From Gammaproteobacteria bacterium (GTDB taxonomy: Bacteria; Pseudomonadota; Gammaproteobacteria; SZUA-152): DNA of 64,000 nt. The translations under genes and the position numbers were made by a program. Positions 1 through 8,500 of the stretch are shown piece by piece; the stretch's first letter is position 1, and each line of letters opens with the position of its first letter. Under the pieces are notes generated by a model. The model was not told the DNA's origin. It saw nothing but the letters and a program-made list of their open reading frames with translations, and did no database searches. The stretch covers positions 1 to 64,000 of the forward strand of contig JAKIUN010000010.1 in assembly GCA_021647505.1 (NCBI GenBank). The letters are read 5' to 3'.

Positions 1-235
1 TGGAGCCGATCAAGGCAAAAGCCAGAATGATTAAAAATCACTTACCCAACTTGCTAACCTATTTCCAACATCGGATTAGTAACGCGGTTGCCGAAGGACT
101 GAACTCGAAGATTCAGACCGTCAAGTCAAATGCCAGGGGTTATCGTTCATTCGATGGATTCAGAAATAGCATATTGTTTTATTGTGGTGGCCTGAAAATG
201 GCCCCATAGGCCTTCACACAATTCTTCGAAGAACC
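1..235 (+). mobile_element. Right end of an ISL3-family insertion sequence (left part outside window)
   Basis: The window opens inside an insertion sequence. The transposase frame ends at 209. The following bases 213-235 (ending cttcgaagaacc) resemble the right terminal inverted repeat of ISL3 elements, whose ends commonly contain a CTTCG-type core. The left end and target duplication cannot be seen, so the exact boundary is inferred. Confidence 0.6.
3..209 (+). CDS. ISL3-family transposase, C-terminal fragment (truncated by window start)
   Basis: This is the last 68 residues of a DDE transposase of the ISL3 family. The frame is open from base 3. It contains the typical C-terminal block in which the sequence SNAVAEGLNSKIQTVK is followed by GYRSF and NSILFYCGG. 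In this family the Glu of the AEGLNSKIQ stretch is the last acid of the catalytic triad. Only the C-terminus is visible, so it cannot be said whether the element is intact. It lies directly before a toxin-antitoxin pair and a REP-transposase remnant, which marks the left edge of the window as an accessory region. Confidence 0.8.
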   Translation, partial: EPIKAKARMIKNHLPNLLTYFQHRISNAVAEGLNSKIQTVKSNARGYRSFDGFRNSILFYCGGLKMAP

Positions 236-243
236 AAAAAAAC

Positions 244-260
244 ATTCACCCCAACCTACG
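244..260. repeat. REP-like half-site (attcaccccaacctacg)
   Basis: The reverse complement begins cgtaggttggggt, and the same 13 bases recur at 28876-28888 beside another REP-transposase fragment. Such GT-rich sites are typical of repetitive extragenic palindromes mobilised by RAYT transposases. The assignment rests on one shared stretch within this window only. Confidence 0.4.
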
Positions 261-370
261 CACAGAGGATTAGCGCAGCAGACCATTTTAATCGTGATCT
301 GTCCCCTACGGCACTATGGCATCTTCCGACCCAAAAGTTCTGAATTTAACTTGACACGAAACCTTATTCG

Positions 371-739
371 TTAGGCATGTTGTTCCACTTTGCCAATCAG
401 GCTCTCTAAAGGAATATGGAGATTTGAATGCAAATTCCGAATCATGTTTATAGAAAGTCCTCGACGGCGATTAAGAATTTCTGATACTCGACCTCTTGGC
501 CCGATGTATTTTTCTAGGTCTTTTCTTGATAGGTTCATTTGTTCCATTCTGAATTCAATTGCATCAATGGGATCTGGAGGGTCAATTGGATGGTGTTTAT
601 TCTCGTAATCCTCTATTAGAACGATAAGGACATCTAACTTATCACCTTTTTTACTACTTTCCTCAGAACCCCATAATTTTTCAACTTCAGATAGAGCTTG
701 CTCATAATCCGATTCGGTTTTAATTGGATGGATATTCAT
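371..739 (-). CDS. higA: HigA-family antitoxin, helix-turn-helix DNA-binding protein
   Basis: The 122-residue protein is the antitoxin partner of the HigB-like toxin immediately upstream on the same strand. The C-terminal half (about residues 66-115) is a Cro/CI-type helix-turn-helix, with MNLSRKDLEKYIGPRGRVSE followed by ILNRRRGLS, which is the usual HigA pattern. The N-terminal half is acidic and would wrap the toxin. Its ATG overlaps the toxin stop codon as TAATG, so the two genes are translationally coupled in the toxin-first order normal for higBA. In this family the antitoxin, alone or with toxin, represses its own promoter; no operator was identified here. Confidence 0.88.
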   Translation of the reverse strand: MNIHPIKTESDYEQALSEVEKLWGSEESSKKGDKLDVLIVLIEDYENKHHPIDPPDPIDAIEFRMEQMNLSRKDLEKYIGPRGRVSEILNRRRGLSINMIRNLHSNLHIPLESLIGKVEQHA

Positions 740-1041
740 TACACTACCTCCGCATCTATCCGGTCATATTGCTTATGTGTACCGATGAACTTAACGAAAC
801 AAACCTGCCGCTCATAATCAACAGCAACAACCAGTCTATATTTATTACCAGCGATATTGAAAACAACACGATTACCTTTCAATATACTGGCGTTTCTGAA
901 TTTAGCCTTAATTTTCTGAGGAGAATTCCATTTTGCTTTTAGTGCTTCTGAGTGCCATGCCTCTAAGGGTGATTTTGCATCCAAGTACTGAGGCGATGAC
1001 AACCAAAATTTTCTCAGTGTGCGCTTTGCTATAACTCTCAT
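739..1041 (-). CDS. higB: HigB-family type II toxin (RelE-like mRNA interferase)
   Basis: This is a 100-residue basic protein of the HigB/RelE fold, predicted to cleave mRNA on the ribosome. The start was set at the internal ATG giving MRVIAKRTLRKFW, the standard beginning of this family; another ATG four codons upstream at 1053 is possible. The core strands GNKYRLVVAVDYERQVCFVK and the C-terminal FIGTHKQYDRIDA, with the conserved His-Lys-x-Tyr-Asp, match HigB toxins. It precedes higA with a one-base overlap. The pair sits between an insertion sequence and a transposase remnant, in keeping with horizontal movement of such modules. Confidence 0.87.
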   Translation of the reverse strand: MRVIAKRTLRKFWLSSPQYLDAKSPLEAWHSEALKAKWNSPQKIKAKFRNASILKGNRVVFNIAGNKYRLVVAVDYERQVCFVKFIGTHKQYDRIDAEVV

Positions 1042-1277
1042 AATACGAAGCATAGACCGATACCATTACGGGATCAAGAGTTTTTTGAATGCTGTCGCAG
1101 CAGGAACGCCGGTTACTCGACGCCCCCTGCACAGATCCGTTCTATTACCCATAAGTTATGTACTCTGTGTGAGAATCCAGCCCCGTAAAATATCATTTAG
1201 TCATTTCCAGCCTCGCCACAACGTTGTTATTTCTGGATTTCCATCACCCGCCCTTCCAGAAATAAGCATAGAAATAG

Positions 1278-1496
1278 AGGTTAGAAATAGGATTCGGGCG
1301 GAATCCACAGGCAAGACAGAGCGCCTATTGGCAACTACTCAGAGCGACCCTGGGCAAGGGAGAACTGGACGCCATCCGCGAGGCAACAAATACCGGCTGG
1401 GTGTTGGACAATGACCTTTTTCGAGAGAAGATAGAGCGATTATCTGGGCGGCGCACGGCATCGAAACTGAGAGGCAAGCCACGAAAGGAAACTTAA
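1278..1496 (+). pseudogene. REP-associated tyrosine transposase (RAYT), C-terminal remnant
   Basis: Reading the frame that ends at the TAA at 1494-1496 gives ARQSAYWQLLR, then ELDAIREATNTGWVLDND, then REKIERLSGRR and a basic tail. This is the diagnostic C-terminal end of RAYT transposases (IS200-like Y1 family). No start or catalytic HUH/Tyr domain is present upstream, so it is a decayed fragment. The bases just after it (about 1505-1530, cgagtctgaccccgtttc) resemble the flanks often found beside such genes. The rest of the roughly 500 bases between higB and the malic enzyme gene holds nothing else I recognise. Confidence 0.7.
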
Positions 1497-1553
1497 TGAG
1501 CAGTTAATTCGAGTCTGACCCCGTTTCTCCGACGATATATGCCGGATTCAGGC

Positions 1554-2804
1554 TTAAGCCACCACCGGATAACCCGGCGGATAAGGCAGCCGGGCCACGC
1601 CACTGTCGACCGCCGCACGCGCCACCGCCGGTGACACAAAGTCCGACAGGCGCGGATCGAAGGGAGTAGGGATAATATACTCGGGACCGAAAACCAGGCT
1701 GTCCACACCATAGGCTTGGCAGACCTCCACTGGCACCAATTCATGGGCCAGCCAAGCAAGGGCGTGTACGGCAGCAACCTTCATTTCCTCATTGATTCTT
1801 GCCGCCCGCACGTCCAGCGCACCGCGGAAAATAAAGGGAAAACCCAGCACATTGTTTACCTGATTGGGGTAGTCGCTGCGGCCCGTGGCCATGATGAGAT
1901 CATCACGCACCCGGTGTGCCCGTTCCGGTGCTATCTCAGGATCTGGATTGGACAGGGCAAACACCACAGGCTTTGCGGCCATGCTCCGCAGCATGTCTTC
2001 ACTCACCAGATCCGGGCCGGATACGCCAATAAACACATCGGCTCCCACCATCGCATCGGCCAGGGTGCGACACTCGGTGACGTTGGCAAACTCTTGCTTG
2101 TATGGATTAAGATTGTCACGGCCGGCGTGGATCACGCCCTTGCGGTCGATGAGATACAGGTTCTTTTTTTGTGCTCCCAACGTTACCAGCAGGCGCATGG
2201 AGGCAATACCCGCCGCCCCGGCACCCAGACAGACGATGCGAGCCTCGGCGAGAGACTTGCCCTGCACCTCCAGGGCATTGAGCAGGCCGGCGGCGATAAT
2301 GATCGCCGTGCCGTGCTGATCATCGTGAAAAACCGGGATATCCAGGCGTTCGACCAACGCCTGTTCGATCTCGAAACAGTGCGGCGCGGCAATGTCTTCC
2401 AGATTGATACCACCAAAGGTCGGCGCGATATTGGCCACGGTATCGATAAAGGCCTGCGGCGTCTGCGCATCCACCTCGATATCGAACACATCGATATCGG
2501 CGAACTTCTTGAACAACACTCCCTTGCCTTCCATTACCGGCTTGGCCGCCAGTGGGCCCACGTTGCCCAGCCCCAGCACTGCCGTGCCATCAGTGATCAC
2601 CGCCACCAGGTTGCCGCGCGCCGTGTAGCGATAGACCAGATCGGCATCCTCGGCAATGGCGCGAACCGGTTCAGCCACGCCCGGCGTATAGGCCAGCGAC
2701 AGATCCTCCTGTGTCTCACAAAACGTGGTCACCTCAATGGCGACTTTGCCAGGGCGTACACCGGCGTGATAGTCCAGGGCCTGCTGCTTGAAACTCTTAT
2801 TCAT
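1554..2804 (-). CDS. maeB: NADP-type malic enzyme (oxaloacetate-decarboxylating malate dehydrogenase)
   Basis: The 416-residue enzyme converts malate to pyruvate and CO2 with reduction of NAD(P), linking the TCA cycle to pyruvate and NADPH supply. Residues 36-46 ([11 protein letters not shown]) hold the catalytic Tyr, and Lys94 in [20 protein letters not shown] is the general base with the metal-binding acids following. A Rossmann dinucleotide site ([10 protein letters not shown]) lies near residue 195. The length is that of the short bacterial form without the phosphotransacetylase-like tail found in E. coli MaeB. It follows the nuclease gene and rpmE on the same strand, a gene order also common in related gammaproteobacteria. 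Confidence 0.93.
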   Translation of the reverse strand: MNKSFKQQALDYHAGVRPGKVAIEVTTFCETQEDLSLAYTPGVAEPVRAIAEDADLVYRYTARGNLVAVITDGTAVLGLGNVGPLAAKPVMEGKGVLFKKFADIDVFDIEVDAQTPQAFIDTVANIAPTFGGINLEDIAAPHCFEIEQALVERLDIPVFHDDQHGTAIIIAAGLLNALEVQGKSLAEARIVCLGAGAAGIASMRLLVTLGAQKKNLYLIDRKGVIHAGRDNLNPYKQEFANVTECRTLADAMVGADVFIGVSGPDLVSEDMLRSMAAKPVVFALSNPDPEIAPERAHRVRDDLIMATGRSDYPNQVNNVLGFPFIFRGALDVRAARINEEMKVAAVHALAWLAHELVPVEVCQAYGVDSLVFGPEYIIPTPFDPRLSDFVSPAVARAAVDSGVARLPYPPGYPVVA

Positions 2805-2892
2805 GACTCTCTCTTACATTACTGCTTTGAATATTTTGTCACTATTCAACTCGCCGCAGAGACATGGAGGAATTGGATAATGACAGTATTTT

Positions 2893-3741
2893 TTAATCCG
2901 TGACCGCATTAACCACTGCAACCTGCATCCCGGCTGGCCGAACCTCCAACGCCGCCGGATGGCGAATCACCATCACCAACTGTTTCTTGTGCCGGAACAG
3001 CCAACCGCGTGCTACAACGTGCCGGCCCTGCAGATCACGCAGGAAGCCGTTCGGAAAATTCACCAAATCCTTGCGAGGAACCCGCAGAGCCACTCCTTCA
3101 CGCTTTTTTTCACCCGCCTTACGCGGAAAATTCAGCCACACGGAGTATTTACTGTCACCGACAGACGTGATCCTGCCGCTGATGAGGCGGAATCCCCGCG
3201 TCGACCTCGGCAATGCTTCCACGGCCTGTGGACGATAAATCGACTCCCATACCCCGCGCCCGCTTTCCCGCGCCTCACGCTCGGCCGCACGGTAACATGC
3301 CTGCCCGTACACATTGGGTGGCACCACAATTTGTGCCGCCAAGCCCTGCGTCAGCAAGGCTACCTCCACAGATCGGCCATCGGCGTGATAAACATGAGCC
3401 AGCAGGCGACCATAGCGATCCTTGCGCTCGGCGCCAAAGCGCAGGCCAACCACCGCATTGCGGCCCAACATCCGCTTCACGGTATCTCGCGCCTGTTGCG
3501 CAAATGGCTCAGAGGGTCTTCCGTCACGACCGATCTCCGCTGCATTGACACCGATAAGGCGAACCAGGCGACCGTCGCGAAGACGCAAGGTATCACCATC
3601 GACCACCTGGGCCAGCTCTGCCCGCTCGTCAATACGATCTGCGGGGCAAACCTGCCCCCAGACCGGCGGGGTGAATAGCAGCCCGACGCAAACGAAAAAG
3701 GCGCCCCAGTGGGACGCCTTTTTGCGGACTCGATCCGTCAC
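2893..3741 (-). CDS. Secreted thermonuclease-family (SNase-like) nuclease
   Basis: The 282-residue protein has a signal peptide (about residues 1-30, ending in VWG-Q) followed by a staphylococcal-nuclease fold at about 40-165. VVDGDTLRL, VRLIGVNAAE and ERKDRYGRLLA carry the calcium-binding Asp and the catalytic Arg/Glu/Arg set of the family. Residues 170-282 form a C-terminal extension of unknown role. It should degrade nucleic acid in the periplasm or outside the cell. The start is a GTG; no ATG is available that keeps the signal peptide. The 5' coding part contains the terminator hairpin of the upstream rpmE gene, which may limit its expression from that promoter. Confidence 0.88.
   Translation of the reverse strand: MTDRVRKKASHWGAFFVCVGLLFTPPVWGQVCPADRIDERAELAQVVDGDTLRLRDGRLVRLIGVNAAEIGRDGRPSEPFAQQARDTVKRMLGRNAVVGLRFGAERKDRYGRLLAHVYHADGRSVEVALLTQGLAAQIVVPPNVYGQACYRAAEREARESGRGVWESIYRPQAVEALPRSTRGFRLISGRITSVGDSKYSVWLNFPRKAGEKKREGVALRVPRKDLVNFPNGFLRDLQGRHVVARGWLFRHKKQLVMVIRHPAALEVRPAGMQVAVVNAVTD
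3695..3723 (-). terminator. Rho-independent terminator of rpmE, inside the next gene
   Basis: A stem aaaaaggcg / cgccttttt with extra C-G pairs in the loop is followed on the minus strand by a run of five T. It lies about 47 bases after the rpmE stop. It also lies within the codons for residues 7-16 of the downstream nuclease. Confidence 0.7.
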
Positions 3742-3770
3742 CCGGATACTGTCGTCCGAATACAGAATGC

Positions 3771-3974
3771 TTACTTCCTGCCGTACTTCTGACGGAACTT
3801 GTCGACACGTCCACCGCTGTCGATCAGTTTCTGCTTACCCGTGTAGAAGGGGTGACACTGGGAGCACACGTCAAGCTGCAGCGCCTGATTCAGCGTGGAA
3901 CGTGTCTGGAAGGAGTTCCCACAGCTGCATTTCACATCAATCTCATGGTATGCAGGATGAATTTCCGGCTTCAT
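3771..3974 (-). CDS. rpmE: 50S ribosomal protein L31, zinc-binding form
   Basis: This 67-residue protein of the large ribosomal subunit sits at the bridge between the subunits. It is the zinc-containing C+ form: Cys16, Cys18, Cys37 and Cys40 are all present (VKCSCGN and [14 protein letters not shown]). Length and ending match the family. In many bacteria a zinc-free paralogue replaces this form under zinc limitation; none lies in this window. A terminator follows within the next gene. Confidence 0.97.
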   Translation of the reverse strand: MKPEIHPAYHEIDVKCSCGNSFQTRSTLNQALQLDVCSQCHPFYTGKQKLIDSGGRVDKFRQKYGRK

Positions 3975-4107
3975 TGTGCTTCTCTCTCAACTAATTTGGT
4001 TGTTCGGGTGTGCGCCCGGATTGGTCGTGTTCCCCTACGAAAAACAGGAAGATCGGCGCGCGCGAACCGCGTATTTTAGGGCTTGTCAGTGGCAATTGCA
4101 AACCCAC

Positions 4108-4860
4108 TCACGCCGGGTTGTCGATGTCCACAAATTCGACCTGTAGCGCAAACCGCTCCGCCAAATGCGCACCCAGTGCCTGCGCTCCGTAACGCTCCGT
4201 GGCATGGTGGCCGGCGGCAAAAAAATGCAGGCCGGTCTCACGCGCGATGTGTACCGTCTGCTCGGACACCTCGCCTGTCAGATAGGCGTCCACCCCCAGC
4301 GCAGCGGCTTGCTCGATATAACCCTGGGCACCGCCGCTGCACCAGGCGATGCGACGAATCTCGGTAGCCTGACCCGGAATATGCAACGGCACGCGCTGCA
4401 GTCGCTCGGCAATACGGGCGGCAAAGGCCTCACCGCTCACCGGCTCATCCACGCTGCCGGCAAAGACGAGGGCGGGCTCACCGACAAAACCATCGCTGGC
4501 CGTCAGGCCCAGACGCTGCCCCAGCTGCGCATTGTTGCCCAGCTGCGGGTGTGCATCCAGAGGCAGATGATAGGCCAGCAGATTGATACCGGCCTCCAGC
4601 AGGGTCTGCACGCGACGCCGCTTGAGGCCGGTGATGGTGGGCTCCTCGCCCTTCCAGAAATAACCATGGTGTACCAATAGGGCATCAGCGCCAGCCACCA
4701 CGGCTGCATCCAGCAGCGCCTGACAGGCGCTTACGCCACACATCAGCTTGTGGATTTCCGCCCGCCCTTCCACCTGCAGGCCGTTGGGGCAGTAGTCGGA
4801 AAAGGCGTCCACATCGAGCAATTCATGCAAGTACCGCCGCAATTCGTCACGCTGAATCAT
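4108..4860 (-). CDS. Nif3-like dinuclear metal centre protein (YbgI/DUF34 family)
   Basis: The 250-residue protein belongs to the Nif3/YbgI family, which forms toroidal hexamers with two metals per subunit. The role is unsettled; databases often label it GTP cyclohydrolase 1 type 2. The ATG at 4860 (MIQRDELRRYLHELLD) is chosen because it matches the family N-terminus and leaves a promoter gap to the divergent protease gene; an upstream in-frame start would overlap that gene. Metal ligands are visible in LLVHHGYFWKGEEP (His64, His65) and in the C-terminal GHHATERYGAQALG. A Nif3 gene beside a DegS/AlgW gene is a recurring arrangement in gammaproteobacteria. Confidence 0.9.
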   Translation of the reverse strand: MIQRDELRRYLHELLDVDAFSDYCPNGLQVEGRAEIHKLMCGVSACQALLDAAVVAGADALLVHHGYFWKGEEPTITGLKRRRVQTLLEAGINLLAYHLPLDAHPQLGNNAQLGQRLGLTASDGFVGEPALVFAGSVDEPVSGEAFAARIAERLQRVPLHIPGQATEIRRIAWCSGGAQGYIEQAAALGVDAYLTGEVSEQTVHIARETGLHFFAAGHHATERYGAQALGAHLAERFALQVEFVDIDNPA

Positions 4861-4931
4861 GTCACTGTTCTCGTCGGAAAATTTGTCCGCAATATCCTCA
4901 GCAACAAACACTACATGATAAGATTCCGCCC

Positions 4932-6092
4932 ATGAAGCATTCCAGCCCATTCTGGTTCATCGTCAAGGCCGCCATTGCCGGTCTCGCCGTGGCCTTTGTC
5001 ATCCTGGCCCTGCGCCCGGATCTCCTCGGCCAGAGTCGCCCGGTAGTGGAGATCACCGAGTCCACACCTCAGCGTGCACTGGCGGGCGGCGGCCCGGTCT
5101 CCTATGCCGATGCCGTCGATGCTGCAGCACCGGCGGTGGTCAATGTCTACACCACCAAAATCGTCACCGAACGCGCCAGCCCACTCTACCGCGATCCTAT
5201 CTTCCGCTATTTTTTTGGTGACCAGCTGGCGCCACGCCAACGCCTGGAGACCAGCCTGGGCTCCGGGGTCATCGTCAGCAATCAGGGTTATATCCTCACC
5301 AACAACCACGTCATCGAAGGCGCCGCCGACATCCAGGTTGCCCTGCGTGATGGCCGCAGCATCGAGGCGACCCTGGTCGGCACCGACAGTGACACCGACC
5401 TCGCGGTACTGAAGATCGACCTGCAGGCACTACCCGCCATCACCTTCGGCTCCTCCGAAAACCTGCGCGTGGGCGACGTGGTACTGGCGATCGGCAACCC
5501 CTTTGGTTTCGGCCAGACGGTGACCATCGGTATTGCCAGCGCCACCGGCCGCAACCGCGTCGGCATCAGCACCTTTGAGAACTTCATCCAGACCGACGCC
5601 GCAATCAATCCCGGCAACTCCGGGGGCGCGTTGGTCAACGCCCATGGTCAACTGGTGGGCATCAACACCGCCATTGTCTCCCGTTCCGGCGGCTCACAGG
5701 GTATTGGCTTTGCCATCCCCGTCGACTTGGCCAAGGAGGTCATGAGCCAGATCATCGAAACCGGCCATGTGGTGCGTGGCTGGCTGGGGGTCGAAGGGCA
5801 GGATATCACGCCTCAGCTGGCCGAATCCTTCGGCCTGCAGGGCGTGCGCGGAGTCATCATCGCCGGTGTGCAGCGTAACGGGCCGGCCGGCCGTGCCGGT
5901 CTGCGCCCAGGCGACATCCTTACCCACATCAATGGCCTGCCCGCCATCGACAGCAAGACCAGCATGGGCCTGATCGCCGGCTTTTCCCCCGGTACGCAAA
6001 TCACCCTGCGCATCCTGCGCGCCGGCCTGGAAATGGAACTCAAGGCCATCGTCGCGGAACGTCCCTCGCGCGCCGGCAGTGGCCGGGGCTGA
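4932..6092 (+). CDS. Membrane-anchored HtrA-type serine protease (DegS/AlgW-like)
   Basis: The 386-residue protease has one N-terminal membrane anchor (residues 7-30), a trypsin-like domain (about 60-255) and a single PDZ domain (about 270-370). His126 (NNHVIEG), Asp156 (DTDLAVLKID) and Ser230 (NPGNSGGAL) form the catalytic triad. One anchor plus one PDZ domain is the DegS/AlgW layout rather than the two-PDZ DegP/DegQ layout. Those proteins sense misfolded outer-membrane proteins through the PDZ domain and start cleavage of the anti-sigma factor RseA/MucA. The gene diverges from the Nif3-like gene. Activation by outer-membrane stress is inferred from the family, not seen here. Confidence 0.92.
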   Translation: MKHSSPFWFIVKAAIAGLAVAFVILALRPDLLGQSRPVVEITESTPQRALAGGGPVSYADAVDAAAPAVVNVYTTKIVTERASPLYRDPIFRYFFGDQLAPRQRLETSLGSGVIVSNQGYILTNNHVIEGAADIQVALRDGRSIEATLVGTDSDTDLAVLKIDLQALPAITFGSSENLRVGDVVLAIGNPFGFGQTVTIGIASATGRNRVGISTFENFIQTDAAINPGNSGGALVNAHGQLVGINTAIVSRSGGSQGIGFAIPVDLAKEVMSQIIETGHVVRGWLGVEGQDITPQLAESFGLQGVRGVIIAGVQRNGPAGRAGLRPGDILTHINGLPAIDSKTSMGLIAGFSPGTQITLRILRAGLEMELKAIVAERPSRAGSGRG

Positions 6093-6123
6093 CCGACAAC
6101 CCGGCAGGAGCACTCAATCAAGC

Positions 6124-6897
6124 ATGTGCCAGCTACTCGGCATGAACTGCAACGTCCCTACGGACATCTGCTTTTCCTTTGAGGGCTTCCGCGCCCGTGG
6201 CGGCCGCACCGATCTGCACAGCGACGGCTGGGGCATTGCCTTTTTTGAAGACCAGGGCTGCCGCCTGTTCCTCGACGACCGGGCCTCCGCCGAATCCACC
6301 ATCGCGGAGCTGGTGCGCAGCTATCCCATCCGTTCGCTGAACGTCATCGCCCACATTCGCAAGGCCACCCATGGTCATGTCGCCCTGCAGAATACCCACC
6401 CCTTCCAGCGCGAACTGTGGGGACGCTACTGGGTATTTGCCCATAATGGCGAGCTAAAGGACTTCACGCCGATGGACAAAGGTCGCTTTCGCCCGGTCGG
6501 CGACACCGACAGCGAGACCGCCTTCTGCCACATCCTCAACACCCTGCAGCAGCAATACCCACAACAACAACCGACACCAGTGGAACTGCTGAAATCCCTG
6601 CGTAAAATCAGCAACAGCATTGCCCGCCATGGCATGTTCAACTTCCTGCTGTCTAACGGAGAGTTGCTGCTCGCGTACTGCGCCACGGATCTGAATTATG
6701 TACTGCGCAAGGCGCCATTTTTCACCGCACACCTGATCGACGAAGATGTCAGCGTGAATTTCAACGAGCTCACCACTCCCGACGACCGTGTAGCCCTGAT
6801 CGCCACCCTGCCACTGACCGACAATGAAAACTGGGCGAAAATGGCGCCCGGGGAACTGCTGGCCTTTCATCATGGGCGGGTGCTGGCGCGGGGTTAG
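6124..6897 (+). CDS. Class II glutamine amidotransferase domain protein (YafJ-like)
   Basis: The 257-residue protein consists of one N-terminal-nucleophile glutaminase domain. The start is the ATG at 6124, giving MCQLLGMNCNVP, since Cys2 must become the N-terminal nucleophile after Met removal; longer readings would bury it. An aggag ribosome-binding site precedes it. SDGWGIAFFE, AHIRKATHG and FAHNGELKDF are the substrate-binding loops of the family. No synthase domain is attached, so the ammonia acceptor is unknown. It follows the protease by 31 bases and may share its transcript. Confidence 0.88.
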   Translation: MCQLLGMNCNVPTDICFSFEGFRARGGRTDLHSDGWGIAFFEDQGCRLFLDDRASAESTIAELVRSYPIRSLNVIAHIRKATHGHVALQNTHPFQRELWGRYWVFAHNGELKDFTPMDKGRFRPVGDTDSETAFCHILNTLQQQYPQQQPTPVELLKSLRKISNSIARHGMFNFLLSNGELLLAYCATDLNYVLRKAPFFTAHLIDEDVSVNFNELTTPDDRVALIATLPLTDNENWAKMAPGELLAFHHGRVLARG

Positions 6898-7044
6898 CGC
6901 AGAAACCCGGGACTTCCGTAGGAGTGGGCCATGCCCGCGATAGCTTACCCTTTCAATTGTCACAGGAGGCTCTTGCAAAACTATTTCGCACACATTATCC
7001 AGTTGCTGTGCGCCCGCCTCCAACGCCATCAGCACCAAAACACA

Positions 7045-8373
7045 TCAAATCACGGGGTTTCCCCGACTCAAAAATGCTCTGAACTCATCGGAAATCCGTT
7101 CATCGCCTGCCACTCTTTCCCAGAAGTCGTGCGCCATTTTCATTATTGACGAAACCAGTTCTTCCGAAAAACCCGGGCCACTGATCTCAGGCGGTATAAA
7201 GCCATAAGGTGCCACCTCCCCACCACTCTTCGGTGCAAAACCCATGGAACACATATCATAGACCGGTAATAGCCGGAACACGCTTCCCTCCATTGCCAGA
7301 CTCAAGTTGCCTAAATGCATATCTGTATTATTAATGAGGCGGCCAAAGGCCCACAAAAACGCCGCATCATAAACATACTGCTTATGCACTAGGCCCCGCC
7401 GTTCAAGCGCAACCATCACCCGCGGCCAATCACTACCCAGCCCGGTAAATTCCGCATCAACCGATTGAAGCGAAAGCATCGGCTTTCGCCCATACTCTCC
7501 GCTTCTGTCAAAGCGCTGCGATTGCAAAAAAAGCCGGCCCTCCATTTCAATCAGCCGGGTCTCTGCGGCTGGAAAATTCTGCGCATGAATGGCTTCTGTC
7601 GCGTGATACTCCGTGATCAGAATATCGCGCCAGCGCCAGGCAATGGCATCATTTCCTTTAGGCGAGAATTTAACGATGACATGCGCAGAGCAATCACCAC
7701 AGAAAGCGGTAAATTTAGGTTGCTCGCCACCTGCCGATGAACCGGGAATAACGCCGCTCATGACACTGTCCGCAAGCGCCGGGTAATCCTGCACGGAACG
7801 AACAACAGGCTTACGCCGGACGCGCCAAAGTGCTTGCTGGCCGAACTTTAAATTCCCAGAAAGATCATCACCATTGGAGATCAAGTAACGCCCAATGTGG
7901 CTGGCGTTCCAATGCCGCGGATCCGGCGGAAAATCATCAGACTGAGAGGCCATTTCTTCCGCAATCTGTCGCCCCAGAAATCCCTGGGGGCTCAGGTCAT
8001 CGAGAAAATACGGCAAATCATCGTATAGGCCATCGCCATTTTCACCCAGCAATATAGAGGGCATGCCGGTTTCTGCTGCAACAAAAAAACCGCCATGGGC
8101 CAATGGGCGTATATACGCAGCCAAAGTGCTATTTCCGTGTGCATCCATCATCACCAAAGGCAACTTGTCATCTCCGCCAAAGGCATTGCGTGTTAGCGCA
8201 TAGCGGGGTGAGCGCCCATTCGGCAGCTTGATGACGCTATCTCCCATGCCTCTCAGCTGGCGCGACACGGCGACCTGGTTCAGACCCGTTGCGGCCTGTA
8301 TCTCTTTTGATGTCGCAGGCCCTTGCTGCAAGTATTCTCTAATGCTTAATGGCATGCGGTTTTGTCTCGACAC
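7045..8373 (-). CDS. yjjJ: HipA-family serine/threonine kinase of the YjjJ type
   Basis: The 442-residue protein has an N-terminal winged helix (about 1-60, SIREYLQQGPATSKEIQAAT) fused to a HipA-like kinase. Visible kinase elements are the glycine-rich loop GSSAGGEQPKF, the strand VIVKFSPKG with the nucleotide-binding Lys, the catalytic loop NNTDMHLGNLS, and YDMCS in the DFG position. Classical HipA phosphorylates glutamyl-tRNA synthetase and is restrained by HipB. YjjJ-type proteins carry their own DNA-binding domain, and no separate hipB is found next to this gene. The substrate is unknown. Tandem 12-bp repeats just upstream could serve as binding sites for autoregulation. Confidence 0.87.
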   Translation of the reverse strand: MSRQNRMPLSIREYLQQGPATSKEIQAATGLNQVAVSRQLRGMGDSVIKLPNGRSPRYALTRNAFGGDDKLPLVMMDAHGNSTLAAYIRPLAHGGFFVAAETGMPSILLGENGDGLYDDLPYFLDDLSPQGFLGRQIAEEMASQSDDFPPDPRHWNASHIGRYLISNGDDLSGNLKFGQQALWRVRRKPVVRSVQDYPALADSVMSGVIPGSSAGGEQPKFTAFCGDCSAHVIVKFSPKGNDAIAWRWRDILITEYHATEAIHAQNFPAAETRLIEMEGRLFLQSQRFDRSGEYGRKPMLSLQSVDAEFTGLGSDWPRVMVALERRGLVHKQYVYDAAFLWAFGRLINNTDMHLGNLSLAMEGSVFRLLPVYDMCSMGFAPKSGGEVAPYGFIPPEISGPGFSEELVSSIMKMAHDFWERVAGDERISDEFRAFLSRGNPVI

Positions 8374-8467
8374 GATGAAATAAGTCAGTTAATGAATAGA
8401 TATACACACACAATAAGAGCATATATATTCATTAAATACAACTATTTACATAACTTTTTTGCGCATT

Positions 8468-8500
8468 AATGACTAGAATAATGACTAGAATAATGACTAG
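8468..8500. repeat. 12-bp tandem repeat (aatgactagaat, 2.75 copies)
   Basis: Two full and one partial copy lie between the DUF255 gene and the start of yjjJ, inside an AT-rich stretch (8374-8496). The stop codon of the DUF255 gene falls in the last unit. They are direct, not inverted, repeats and could be operator iterons for yjjJ or simple slippage. Confidence 0.85.

Noticed and set aside
1019-1414. 131-residue plus-strand open frame between higB and the malic enzyme
   Set aside because: It overlaps the higB 5' end and crosses the RAYT remnant in another frame; no family resemblance.
1716-2903. 395-residue plus-strand frame opposite the malic enzyme gene
   Set aside because: It is an antisense shadow of a highly conserved gene; the His/Arg-rich composition is that of a mirrored GC-rich frame.
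8468-8500. CRISPR-like array
   Set aside because: Units are only 12 bp, directly adjacent with no spacers, and no cas genes are nearby.
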